From: Caenorhabditis elegans
Lineage: Eukaryota > Nematoda > Chromadorea > Rhabditida > Rhabditidae
Assembly: GCF_000002985.6 (NCBI RefSeq)
Contig: NC_003279.8
Span: 4,216,001 to 4,280,000, forward strand
Direction of reading: 5' to 3'
DNA length: 64,000 nucleotides
Positions 33,499 to 45,730 of this stretch are shown piece after piece. Position 1 is the stretch's first letter. Every line of letters starts with the position of its first letter. The position numbers and the translations under genes are program-made. Under the pieces are notes generated by a model. That model did not search any database. It had not been told where the DNA came from and saw only the letters and a list, made by a program, of their open reading frames with translations.

Positions 33499-36400
33499 AT
33501 GTCGGGGAGAGTCGACGAACAGCTCGACGACTTCCTCTGGGGAAAAACTGATGTTAAGGATTACTTGAAAAAGTAAGTCGCCAAATTTTGTGGATTTGGG
33601 TCTCGACACGACAATTTTTGTTTAATGAAAAATGGTACGCGCCTTTAAAGAGTACTGTAGCGTCGATTCTTCATAGTTTTTTGCAAAAAGTATATTCATT
33701 TATTTATTTTTTAAAAACTAAAATAGAACAACATAAACTTTAACAAATCGTAAGAAAAACTATGAAAAATCGATAAAAACTTCGCAGCATCGAAAGTTTT
33801 AAATTACAGTATTCTTTAAAGGCGCACACTTTGTCGAAAGATGGAGTACCGCCAGTAGAGAAATTTTTAAAAAACATAACTGTAGTGTTACATTATATTA
33901 ATAAAAAATCAAATCAAAAATGTTTGCAAAAGTTGTTATTTCAATTGACTTGAAATTTCAAGTAATAAAAACTTTTTTGGAAGTCGTCGATCAAAAAAAT
34001 TATCTTCAAGTTTTTTTCTAAGTATATGTACAAATTTTCAGGGTAGCAGAATGTGACTCATCCGTAGCTGAATCATTGAATCGAAAAGTCGCTGGACTCC
34101 ATGATACCCTCGACAAACAGCTTCGTAAAGGAGTCGAAACTAATCTTCCACGACTACTGGAGCAAGTGCCAGCTCTTCAATCACTTGAAGATACTCTACA
34201 TTCAGTTCAAATGCGAATGACATCAGTGACCAAAGAATCAAATCGACTCGCCACGGTTTGTGATGATCTTACCACGAAGCTTCGCGAACAAACTCGCCAA
34301 CTCGAAGCAACGATGCTCAAAAGAAACATGGCTTCAGATGCCCAAAGATGTGAAGAACTTTTTGAATCTCTTGAGAAACGAAGTGATTTGGTGAAGAAGG
34401 CGGAGATCACATCGGAGATTAAGGAGATACTCAATGATAATAAAAATTTGCGAAAAATTGGATGGTTGAAGAATATGGTGGATACCAAGTTGAAAGTGGC
34501 TGAAAATGAAGTTCGACGCAGTGGAGCGGAGGAGTTGAAACGAGGTTTAGCGTCATTGAATAGCTCGATGGTTGTATCTGCTCAAAGAGCTCTTCGAACT
34601 TTGAATTATTTGGATTCAGAACTTGAAGTTTTGCTGTCCTCCTCTGTTGTCGATCTGGATAAGAAATTAATGGAATTATCAAACAGCTCTCCAGAAGTTG
34701 CTAATAAAAGTCTCCCTGTAGTCGCTGCAACAATTCAATCACATCTCGAACAAGCGGCTATGCTGGGTGAAGTCTATAAGAAGAAATTCTCTGAAAAGTT
34801 GGCTCGACTGATTCGTAGCAGAGTTCCACTCGATACTCCATACGCTTTGCGGTTTGTACAGCAATTGGGTAGAGTATTCAATTCAAAGGGAGATAGTTCA
34901 CCCGCTTTGAACGATTCTTTACGTCCACTCAAGAACTCTCTCCTGACTCATTCACTGGCTCGTTTGCACAAACTCGTTGAAGAAAATGACTTCTCTACAG
35001 CTCATGCCAATGCATTTGTCGATCTTATCAATTCTGCAATGGAAGAAGAACATCGAAAAGTCGACTGGGACGCGGAGTTGAGCCAGAAAATGAGCAATAA
35101 TATTGAGAAATGCATTGAGATTATTGCAAAGAAATTGGAAGCCAATCTTCATTTACAAAGAGATGATTTACTCCTAGGTGAGCTGTGAAATTAATACTTT
35201 TTTTTGTTGATTTTTTTTATCAAAAACAAAAAAAAATTCCGAAAACCCGAGAAAACGATGACGATATTTTCGGCGATTCGATAAAACTTTCTGAAAAAGT
35301 CCTGTTTTTTTATTCGAAAATTTTTCCAAATTTATAAAACTTTCAAAACATTTTTTTTTGAGACTTCTCTAAATTTTCATTCTTCAAAAATTGAGTTTTT
35401 ATTATGATATTCGAGCTTTTTTGAGTGTACAAAACAAATATTTATTTTCCATACTCCACATTTAAATGACCAAATAAAAAAACATTTTCAGGAGACCGAT
35501 TGACTGCAAATCAAATGACAAACTATCGTCTCATTCAAACCGCTGATGGTATCACAAAACGTTGGCCAGCAGAATCGAAAAGTGTGACAGCGATTCAAAA
35601 AGAAACTCTTGATGCGATCGTCATAGAAGTCAAAAACTCGATTCGCGCGATTGTTGCAAGAATGCACGTTGAAACACGCGGAATGACAAAATCCGTGGCT
35701 CCGTACATGCAAGAATTGCTCACCTACATTAATCATATCGACATGCACATGGCTCACGTTTCACGAGCAGTTTGTCATTCTCACGTACTCTCACAAATTG
35801 CCGAATATGTCATTGACTCATTTATTCTAAATGCCACATTAGTCAGATCACATGCTTCTGATGAACGTCAACTCATTGTCATTGACTTTTCAAGGTAATA
35901 GGGTGCTTAAACTGAAAATGTTAAAAATTTTTCAAAAAAAATTTTTAAAAAACGTTTTCTTGCAAAAAATTACACTCGAAATAGAAAAAAAAACAATTTT
36001 GATCAAAACATGTAAATTTTTCTAAATAATTTTTCAAACCTCAAAAAATTTATTGTTTTTCTCATTTGTCGTCTTCTAAAAAATTTCCAAAAAAATATAT
36101 GATTTTTAAAATATCGAAAATGTTTTTTTAGAAGAAAAAAACCTCTTTAGTCATTTTTATCATCAAAACCATTTTTTTTTGATAAATCTATAGTTTTATC
36201 GTATTTTCCTATTTTCTGTGGAAATAAAACCGAAAAATCGAACAATTTTATTAAGATATCCTAGAAAAAAAAATTTAAGAAAAAATTTTGAAATAGCAAA
36301 AAAAAAGAACAACAAAAAAACCTGATTTTCCCTGTGGTTAGCAATTTTTATATTATTTTAAATTTATTTTCCAAGTTGTCGGTTAGACATTTTAAATTTA

Positions 36401-37072
36401 AACTCAAAACGGCGCGCTGAATCACAAAAGTGTTAACTTTTTCTGTTTTTACATCGGTTATGATTCAGCGCTTTACATCTTTGCCGCCATTTTGTATTTA
36501 AATTTATTTATTTAACTTGTCTAACTGAAAACTTATCAAAAATGTTTAAGTTTTAACCGAATTCAGAGGATATCAAAACAAAAGAAATACGTTTTCAAAC
36601 CTTTTATTAAATTATTCAATAATTTCGTCAGAAAAATTACTTTTTCAGATTACTCGAAGCCGTTCGTTCAATGGAATGGCCTTCCAAATATGGTGACACT
36701 ACTCGACTTTTGGATCTTTTCGGAAGCGATGTTGATGTGATGCTCAGAGTTGAAGGTGTCAAAAAGTCGATTTTAATCCAGCTACTAGTATCCGATAGCC
36801 CTTCAGAACTTCCACTTCCTAATCAATCTGTAAAATGGACGGTTCGTAGTTTTCCACAATACTATGAATACTCTAAATATGAAATATTTATATGTTTCAA
36901 TTTTCAGCCCGAAGAATATGTAAAGTGGTACGAAGAGCACACTGAGCTGGAAGTTCTCGCATTCCTCAACGGACTTGTGTCTTCGTACAATAGTTCTGTC
37001 ATCTCACGTGGTCAACAACACTATGTCGATCATTATCCTCGTATTGTGAAGCTTCTTCAAAATGCTTTCTAA
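33499..37072 (+). CDS. cogc-5: Conserved oligomeric Golgi complex subunit 5
   Basis: Exons 33499-33572, 34042-35177, 35492-35894, 36649-36841 and 36908-37072 give 656 residues. The N-terminus (MSGRVDEQLDDFLWGKTDVK) and early helices fit COG5, including ALQSLEDTLHSVQMRMTSVT and the segment preceding IKEILNDNKNLRKIGWL. The rest is predicted all-helical with no membrane segment. COG5 belongs to lobe B of the COG tether, which recycles Golgi glycosylation enzymes; in C. elegans COG genes act in gonad cell migration. Two introns contain palindromic repeats. AATAAA near 37153 lies about 120 bp before the next gene's acceptor, as in an operon. Confidence 0.88.
33599..33840. repeat. Family A palindromic repeat in cogc-5 intron 1
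   Basis: GGTCTCGACACGACAA and GCGCCTTTAAAGAGTACTGTAG on the left are inverted on the right as TACAGTATTCTTTAAAGGCGC. Confidence 0.8.
36382..36535. repeat. Palindromic element in cogc-5 intron 3
   Basis: GTTAGACA at 36382 is mirrored by TGTCTAAC ending at 36535. Inner pairs AAATTTAAA / TTTAAATTT, AAAACGGC / GCCGCCATTTT and CGCTGAATCA / TGATTCAGCG complete an imperfect hairpin. Confidence 0.75.
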
Positions 37073-37292
37073 CCTAAAGGACACTCGGAGAATTTAACAA
37101 CGCATGGGTTTATGTATTTATGATTGTGATAATATTTATTTATTTGGGTGGAATAAAAGTGTATTCGTTTATTCCTACAATTTCCATTTGTTCAGTCTCC
37201 ACGGTTCTCAGCCATTCTTCATATTTCTATTCTGAATTGTTATGTGTTTTTTTCCAATTTTTTCTTTCCAGAAATATATTGTAGAATTCAAA
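37073..37292 (+). promoter_or_regulatory. Intercistronic region cogc-5 / TFIIIC subunit gene
   Basis: Contains AATAAA near 37153, a pyrimidine-rich stretch, and TTTCTTTCCAG ending at 37271 about 20 bases before the next ATG. The spacing between cleavage and trans-splice sites (about 100 bp) is classic for worm operons. Confidence 0.6.
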
Positions 37293-37844
37293 ATGTCGCC
37301 CATCAAACGAGAACCAGAAGAAGCATGCCTGAAGCCAATGCGATTTGAACAAGAAATACCCGAAAGGGTAGATGAGCCGGAAGAGATGGAAGTTCAACCA
37401 GAAGAAATAGAGGAAGAAGTAGAAGAAGACGAAGGTGATGATGATGAATGGGAAGATGTAACGATGGTGGTCACTGTCAATGGAATTCTCGACGCGGATC
37501 TTGTTAGAGATGCCGTCGAGAGAGATTTGATCAAATTGCGGTACGCTGAAACGGATGCACCAGTTTTACAGGTAAAATGGAAATATACAAACTCAAAAGT
37601 AAAATTTTATGAATTTCAGATCAACAACTCACTATACACGGCATCCTGGGAGCAAGATCTCGGAACAAATATGGTTCTGCAGTCAAAAGGAAAAGAGATG
37701 GAAGTGATTTCGTGTACATCGACCATGATGACTGCAGAAAAAGCCCTGTTGACCTCGTTAAGCACCGAAGGATCTACACTAGCCGCCAATGCAGAGACTG
37801 CTCCGAAATCTGATCTCAGTCGAACTCAACCACGTCAACAATGA
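37293..37844 (+). CDS. GTF3C6: TFIIIC subunit 6 (GTF3C6)-like protein
   Basis: Exons 37293-37571 and 37620-37844 give 167 residues. An acidic N-terminus (EEIEEEVEEDEGDDDEWED) leads into the triple-barrel segment VTMVVTVNGILDAD, APVLQINNSLYTASWEQDLGT, as in human GTF3C6 and the related yeast tau55 barrel. The family helps TFIIIC bind tRNA and 5S promoters for RNA polymerase III. The tail is Ser/Thr/Gln-rich. It is probably the third cistron after tufm-2 and cogc-5. AATAAA signals at about 37878 and 37900 end it. Symbol given for the orthologue family; the worm name is not certain. Confidence 0.75.
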   Translation: MSPIKREPEEACLKPMRFEQEIPERVDEPEEMEVQPEEIEEEVEEDEGDDDEWEDVTMVVTVNGILDADLVRDAVERDLIKLRYAETDAPVLQVKWKYTNSKVKFYEFQINNSLYTASWEQDLGTNMVLQSKGKEMEVISCTSTMMTAEKALLTSLSTEGSTLAANAETAPKSDLSRTQPRQQ

Positions 37845-39401
37845 TTTTCAAAATATAAATTAACATGAAGCTCTGAAATAAACTCATATAACTGCTAAAA
37901 TAAAACTGTTGCTTTTGAAACCAACATTTGTTAGACAACCTGCGTCTCACAGTCATTTTTCAATATATTGGCGCCGCGCACACACAAAGAAGAAGAATTC
38001 GTCCTCATGGCATGGCATGTGCAGTCAGCGGCCACCCTGTGTAACCACTGCGTATCGCATCTTTCCACGTGTTTTTGCAATCTTGCTGTCACGTTCATTT
38101 CCTCGTACAACCATCTCTTCTACCCCCGTTGCCTCCTCCACCATCTCATCTCAATTGTGTCGTTGCCCTCCCTCTCCCCAAGTCTTTCTGCGTCTCTTAG
38201 TGCTCTTCGAGAAAAGAACGAGGAGAGCTGTGAGACGCTAGTAGGAAACGCATTCTCAATTCGATATAGGCACATTGAGAGAGAGCGAGCGCCGTTTCGA
38301 CGTCTTCTAGCCTTCACATCATCCAGACGACGTTCACACGCACACACAGCCAACCCCACCCTTCTGACAACGAATAGACGACGAAGAAGAGAAGAAGAAA
38401 AAGAAGAAGGTACCCATTTTTCATTCCCTTTTTGCCTCCACACTTCACTATTATCGATTTTGTGAGCGAGCTCTAATGTTTCAACGCAAAGTGGTATTGC
38501 CTAAAAAGCGGTGAGAATTTGCTTCAGACAGAAATTCGTTTTTTTTAACAAGAAAAATCCGGTTTCAATTGTCGTAGAAGGTCAATTTTTACTTTCAACG
38601 CTCTTCATTGACGGAAAACTCGTTTTTCTTTCAAATTTTAAATTACAGAGGCATTTTACTCAAGGTTTGTTTTAATTTAAATTAAAAATAAATTTTAAAA
38701 TAGAAATATGGATAATATAAAATGTTTTCTTCAAAAAATGCACTCAGGTTCACCAAAAAATCGATAATTAAAAATACGGTCGCAAAGGAGCGTCGTTAGC
38801 TGCTAATCAATGGTCTTAAAACGAAATCTATCGATTTTTGTGTACTACACACGGACAAGTGCTCCACCGTTATTTTTTGAACGAGTGCGTTGCAATTCCA
38901 TCCCATTTTGACGTTTTTCTTTTTTTTTTCATCAAATTTTTTAGCATTTAAAGTAAAGTCAATGATAACCTGCAAATAATAATGTAAAATTCATTAAAAA
39001 CCGAGAGAAAAAGTCTAAAGTCATAAATTTTTGATAAAAAAGTGATTTTCGAAACTAAAAATCATTCAAATTAAAGTTGAACCTGATTCTTCAATTTTTA
39101 TTATATATTAAAAGCTTGATCCACTCAAATAAAAGGAGTTTTTAATTGAGAAAAAAAGCAAATGAAAAAATCGATAATTAAATTGGGCGCCAACCTAGAT
39201 TTTAATATGTTTTTGTTAGAAATTTGTATATTTTCATCACTCTCTGACTTTAAGCATTCGTATTTTAAGGAAGTGTGAGCTTTCTAATATGTTTTTTATT
39301 AAAAAAAACATGTTTTTAACAATCTCCCTGTCATCCCCATCACCTAATGCACTCAAATAATCAATAATCACAATACTTTTATTTTTTCTTGCAGAACAGA
39401 A
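37845..39401 (+). promoter_or_regulatory. met-1 upstream region
   Basis: A less AT-rich block at 37960-38410 carries long fortuitous open frames and ends in a purine-rich run with a good donor (GAAGAAG-GTACCC at 38410). With the CTTGCAG acceptor at 39394 this could be a 5' UTR exon and intron of met-1. The rest, to 39390, is AT-rich and shows nothing else. Confidence 0.4.
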
Positions 39402-42400
39402 ATGGTCCAAACGAGACGAAAGACAGCTGCAGCTGTACAGGACGGTGGTGCCGTTAAGGAGAACAAAGCCAAGCCACCTGCCCCTCAAACGCCTACAAAA
39501 CGAGCAAAACGAGGTCGTCCCCCGAAAATTAAGACTGGTGAGCGAATGACTATACGGAAGATTGAAAATTCACGTGGAATACTTGCAGATGCCAATACTT
39601 TGAATACGCCAAGCACTTCTTCCAACTTGGTCGATGACAAACTTCTCATTGAGTCTGAATCACAGGTAAATTGATTCTTTTCTATTCAAAAATTAATCTA
39701 AACTATACATTCCAGGACTCGATTCTCACAAACGAAGCCGACTCTTTTCTGGAAAAAGAAGTGGAAGAAATCGAAGATAGTTCAGATATACTTCCCGATA
39801 AAATTAATTCTCCAGAAAAACCAAGTGTTTTGGTGAAGCGGAGATCGAGTACGCGGTTAAAAGTGAAGACTGATGAAGATGAAAAAGATGTTCCTGTGAA
39901 CATAGAAGTAGCCGTTTTAGAAGAAAAATCAATTCAAATCGAGCCAACATCTCCCGCTCACCCGGAAGATCCTCAGGTGAGCTTTTTTTAAAAATATGTA
40001 TTAATCAAAATTCCTTCATTTCCAGCCTTCGACTTCTTCTCTTCCACTGGTAGAACCAATTGAAGACATTGTGGAGCCAAATGAGCCAACAAGCTCTGCC
40101 GATCCTCCAGTATCAAATATTAAGGATGAGGATATTAAAGAAGAAGAGCCACTGATTAAAAAGCCAGCTTCCGATGAGTCAGAATCTATGGATATAGCTA
40201 ACTCTGAAAGTGGAAATGATTCCGATTCAAGTGAAGCTGATCCTAGGACGATACCATCTTTCTCTATACCTCTTCCCGACACACCACCTCCAAATTTTGC
40301 GAAAAGAGGAGAAATACATGTAGATGTAGATCAGAAAAATTCCAAGCAATCAGGAGAATCACAATCGCCTTGGGAGCGGTAAGAATATTTATCCTAGCCA
40401 GGTGTTATAACAAAATTGAATAGTTTCAGAGCAAGAGAAAAGTCTGCATCGAACCCATTGTCCTCTCCAACAATGAGCCGACCCAGGATACACTTCCTTC
40501 ATCCAGCATATCAAAGTTTCACAAATGATTCAGTTTCACCTCTACCACCACCGCCACCAGAGCCGGCTCCAGCTCGTGAAAAAGTGGAAAATGGTGGTCC
40601 AACTACTTTCAAAATGACTTTCAAAAAAGCTGCAAATATTCCTATCTTGAAGACATCGGCATTTGAACAACCATCATCACCTCCACCTTCCTCATCAGTT
40701 TCTTCATCAATTTCATTATCTGAAGTGAATTCTTCTACATCGATAGCCTCCGAGTCTTCTCCAGCGAAAAGAAGCTCAAATTTCGATTTAACTGCCTCAA
40801 ATGAGCTTCCACCACCTCAGATGGTTGAACTTCCCAAGCTCTCATTTTTCAATATGCCTCCAGCCGTTCGCTCCGCAGAGGTTAGTTAACTTTTTCCCGG
40901 TTTCATGAAATTTCAGCGGTATCTGTCCTCCTTTTGGTGTGTGCCCTCACAACCTAACCTCTTTTATCCAGGACGATTCTGCGATGACGTCGGAAGAACC
41001 GATCCTTCTCCTCCGTTCTCCGAATTCCGCCACTCCTGATGATGATGCACTTTTCCTCACGACCCCACCACCACCCAAGATGACCGAATCAGAAATTCAA
41101 GCACTGGTGAGCCAGATCACACATTTCGATGTCGTGTGTGGAACCCAGGAATTTCAGACCGTTTTTCTTTACACCTCATCCCCTTTTGTGTTATGTTAAC
41201 ATTCATTTTGTGTCTCAAACACTGCATGCTTTTGCACTTGGAAATTAAAAAATAATGCGTTCTGGGATTTTGTGTGTTAAGGTGGAGTAGAGTTTGTGAG
41301 GCTAGAAAGTATGCCTTTTTCGTTTCTCCACTGCAAAATTTCGTTTGAAAAAAACAAAAAATTTACTAAAATTTGAAATTTCACCAACTTGCCGTTGTCA
41401 CAGCTGCTGAAATACAGTTTTTATTGCATTTTCACCCTTTATTGCATATTATTATTAGACACCTTTTAGGTCAATAGGCAACCGAAAATATCCGAATTTG
41501 ACTTAAAATGTACCTAAATTAAGGAACTAACTTGAGATATACGACTAAAAATGCAATAAATTGTGAGAATTATTGTTATGAAATTCAGCCGTTTTAGGCT
41601 AGTTTTAGCCAAAAACCGACAAACTCTATTCCAATTAATTTTCCACTCCTGCACCTCGATTAGTGATTTTTTGAAGAAAAAAAATTATCTTCTTATTTCA
41701 GAAAGTAGCGACGGAAAAAGTGAATCAAGTAATTGCTCGACGTGAAGATTCTGAAAAAGATGTACGTCACAGAGAAGATCGAGATGATTATGATAGACGA
41801 CGTGACGACCGTGACAGAAGATCCAGAAAGACTGATTCGGAACGAAATGATCAAAGAGGACGACAACGTGAAGATGATGAACGAAGAGCTCGAGAACGAG
41901 AAAGAGAAGTTACGAAACGACATGATCGGGAAAGGGAAGAGATGCGATTACAGAAACAAAAAGATGAGGAAAGAAGAAAGAAAGATGAAGAGGAAAGGAT
42001 ACAAAAAGAGAATGATGAGAAAAAACAAAAAGAGGATGAAGCCAAAATGGAGGAGGAGAAAAAGAAGATTAAAGAGGAGGAAATGAAGATTCCTGAATTT
42101 GAGTTGATTAGCGAATCAAAATATTTGACGAGGAATGCGAATAAAAAGAAGACTGAATCCTTAACGTAAGTTATTATTTATAAATTTGACTTAAAAATTG
42201 ATAACTTTCAAAATTAAGTGATTCAATAGACTCAAAAGAATGAAAAACTAGAGTGCGCCTTTAAAGAGTACTGTAATTTCAAACTTTTGTTGCTGCTCAT
42301 TTTTCATCGATTTTTCTTAGTTTTTCGTTAAAAATAATTCAACCATTGGATTAAAAAAAATTAAAAACACATAAATTTTATTTTGAAAAGTAATGAGAAA

Positions 42401-45400
42401 AACTATAGAAATTCGCCGAAAATTCTACAGCAACAAAAGCTCAAAATTACAGTACTTTTTAAAGGAGCACATCTTTCTGAATTTAACAAAAATTCGGAGA
42501 TTTTTCTTTTTTTCGTGTTTTTCTGGCGAAAAAACGATTTTTCGCTTTTACCGGAAACGGTATCCGGAGGAAAAAAAAAACGAAAAAAGCGAAAAATTTT
42601 AAGAAGTTTCAAGATTAGTTACAAACTCTTTTCAAAAGCAGATTCTACAGTTTTTTGGGGTTTTGCCAAAAAATTTATGAAATATAATGTTTTTTAGACT
42701 AGAAAAATAAACTAATTTTAATTTTCAATCAAAAGCTCATTATTATATTTATATTTATATAATTCAGTTGCGAATGCCATCGAACTGGTGGAAACTGTTC
42801 GGACAATACTTGTGTGAATCGTGCAATGCTCACCGAGTGCCCATCATCATGTCAGGTCAAATGCAAGAATCAACGATTTGCAAAGAAAAAGTACGCGGCT
42901 GTTGAAGCATTCCACACTGGAACCGCCAAAGGATGTGGACTTCGAGCAGTGAAAGACATAAAAAAAGGAAGATTCATCATTGAATATATAGGAGAAGTTG
43001 TGGAAAGAGATGATTATGAGAAGAGAAAAACGAAATATGCAGCTGATAAAAAGCACAAACATCATTATCTCTGTGATACTGGAGTCTACACGATCGACGC
43101 AACAGTCTACGGAAATCCATCTCGATTTGTGAATCATAGTTGTGATCCTAATGCTATATGTGAGAAATGGTCTGTACCAAGAACTCCTGGAGACGTTAAT
43201 CGAGTTGGTTTCTTCTCGAAACGATTCATTAAAGCCGGCGAAGAAATCACATTTGATTATCAATTTGTCAACTACGGACGTGACGCTCAACAATGTTTCT
43301 GTGGAAGTGCTTCATGTAGTGGATGGATTGGGCAGAAACCGGAAGAATTTTCATCTGATGAGGATGATGATATTGTGACTACAAGGCATATTAATATGGA
43401 TGAAGAAGAAGAAGAAAAGTTGGAAGGTCTTGATCATCTTGGAAATCATGAACGGAATGAAGTGATCAAGGATATGTTGGATGATTTGGTCATTCGGAAT
43501 AAGAAGCATGCTAGGAAGGTTATCACAATTGCGGTAAGCATTTATTTGTAGAGAAAATTTAAAAATTAAAGATGGAGTACCGAAATCCGAGAAATATATT
43601 TAATTGACTCCAATTTTTCCTCTGATTCCGAATTTTTAAATGAAAAAATTCAAAAAAATTTCCTTGATTTTATGTTTTAACTTGAAATTGCGAATTTCAT
43701 TTGTACAGATTTTTGAAACGCCGAATTTTCGCGCCAGAGAAGCCATGTGTCGATTTTTGAGATTTGTGTATATTTACAAGATTTTGAATCTTCATCGGAT
43801 GCTGATTTGCGTTTTTCATCATTATATTATCAAAAAACTAACAATTTGTTCGGTTTTACGGAAATTAACAATATAGACTAGACATTTCGTAAATATACAC
43901 AAATCTCGTAAATCGACACATGGCGTCTCTGGCGCGAAAATTCGGCATTTGAAAAATCTTATGCGGGCACTAATGAAATTCGTGATTTCAAGCTGAAATA
44001 TAAAATCAGGGAATTTTCCTTGCATTTTTTCACTCAGAACTTCGGAATCAGTTGCAAATTTGGAGTCATTTGAAAATATTTCTCAGATTTCGGTACTCCA
44101 CCTTTATTATAATTTTTAAAATTTTTTAAATGATTTTTTTTCCATGTTCAACAAAAAAATAAATTTTCAGTCTGCAATGACCGATTACTCTCAACGTGTG
44201 GATGTCATTCAAGAAATCTTCTCCTCAGACACCTCCGTAACCGTTCAAAAATTCTATGCAAAAGAGGGAATGGCTACATTGATGGCTGAATGGTTGTCTG
44301 AAGATGATTATTCGCTGGATAATCTGAAACTTGTTCAAGCTATTCTCAAAGCTCTTCACACTGAACTATTCGATTCGTGCGCCAAAAATGATCGACTCTT
44401 ACGAGATTCTACATCACGATGGGTCAATGCGAAAATGGATGAATATGTTGATATACAAGTGATAGCTGATTCACTTATTGCTTGTGTTGAAGATCCCGTA
44501 CAGGAGTACAAGGATGTTTGCAAAGTTATAGAGGTATATACATATTAATTTTTAAAAAAGAATATTTTTTGCATGTCACAAAATATTTGGAAATTTTCCC
44601 GAAAAACCCATGAAATCAAAAAACAAATTAAATAGTAAAATTATTTCCTCCTACGAACATTTTTCGATTTTTCGTTTTCCGATATTCCTTTTAAAAATCT
44701 GATTTAAAAAAAAAAAACTTAAATTTTAGGTCTTTTTGCTCCTTTTTAGAAGCAATTTATATGTTTTTTAAAACAAAACTTAAAATTAGCATTTTTATGG
44801 GTAATTTTCTGAACACATTTTTTTTTCGAAAAAAATGGCCAGAATTTCAACCACTTCTCCGTAAAATCGAAATTAACTAATTTTTTCTCTATACATTTTT
44901 CAAAAAAAGACTCCTCATTTATTGTATTAGATACAAATATATGTTTTCCTCATCAAAATTTACGAAATTTGTTATAATTTTGAATTTTTTTTGTTTTTTT
45001 TTCGAAAAATTGAAAATTTTCTAATTTTGAAACGATATTATACAATTTCAGCGCCATCAATTTAACTAATTAAATAATTTCAGAAAGGTCTCGTCGAAAA
45101 CTTCACAAGAGCCAAAGAGATGGCCTATCGGTTAAATCAATACTGGTTCAATCGATCAGTGAGCTTCAAAATTCCAAAAAAGATACGTGATCCTGTGCCA
45201 AAAGATGTTCCAGTCAGACAAGAAGATGCTACAACATCATCACAATCTCATGATAATAGTAGTAGAACTGTATCACCGAATCATCGACATCATTCATCTT
45301 CATATTCAAATTCATGTTATCAAGAACGAGAACCATCTCATATACGATTCTTTAATAATGGAAATGATGTTCATCAATATCGTTTTGGAGGTTATCATGG

Positions 45401-45698
45401 AAATAACTACAATGATAACTATTTCAGTAGAAGGCCCAATAAGGATTCATATCGAGATCGCCGTCGATTTAATGGACGTCGTTCGAGAAGTCGATCAAGA
45501 AGTGTCTCACCACAGAACTATAAAAGAAGAAAACTCGATGAACATGACAATAATCATCGTCAGCGTTCTCCAATTCGTGATCGTCACACATCTCCCGGCG
45601 GCGAAAAGACTCCTAGCTCGAATAATTCTGGAGAACGAAACTATAAAAGACTGGATATTCGAGGAGCTCGTATAAAAACTATAAAAGAAGATTTGGAA

Positions 45699-45730
<32 letters not shown>

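Noticed and set aside
37909-38465. Overlapping frames of 110, 165 and 107 codons
   Set aside because: All on GC-richer promoter-like sequence upstream of met-1, on both strands, with Ser/Arg/His-rich translations and no shared support for one frame.
41733-42086. 117-codon alternative frame of Lys/Met/Arg
   Set aside because: Shadow of the charged RE/DR repeat exon of met-1; repeats of GA-rich codons keep several frames open.
45187-45675. 162-codon second frame in met-1 exon 9
   Set aside because: Ile/His-rich shadow; the frame joining upstream and downstream exons is the one with RS and Ala10.
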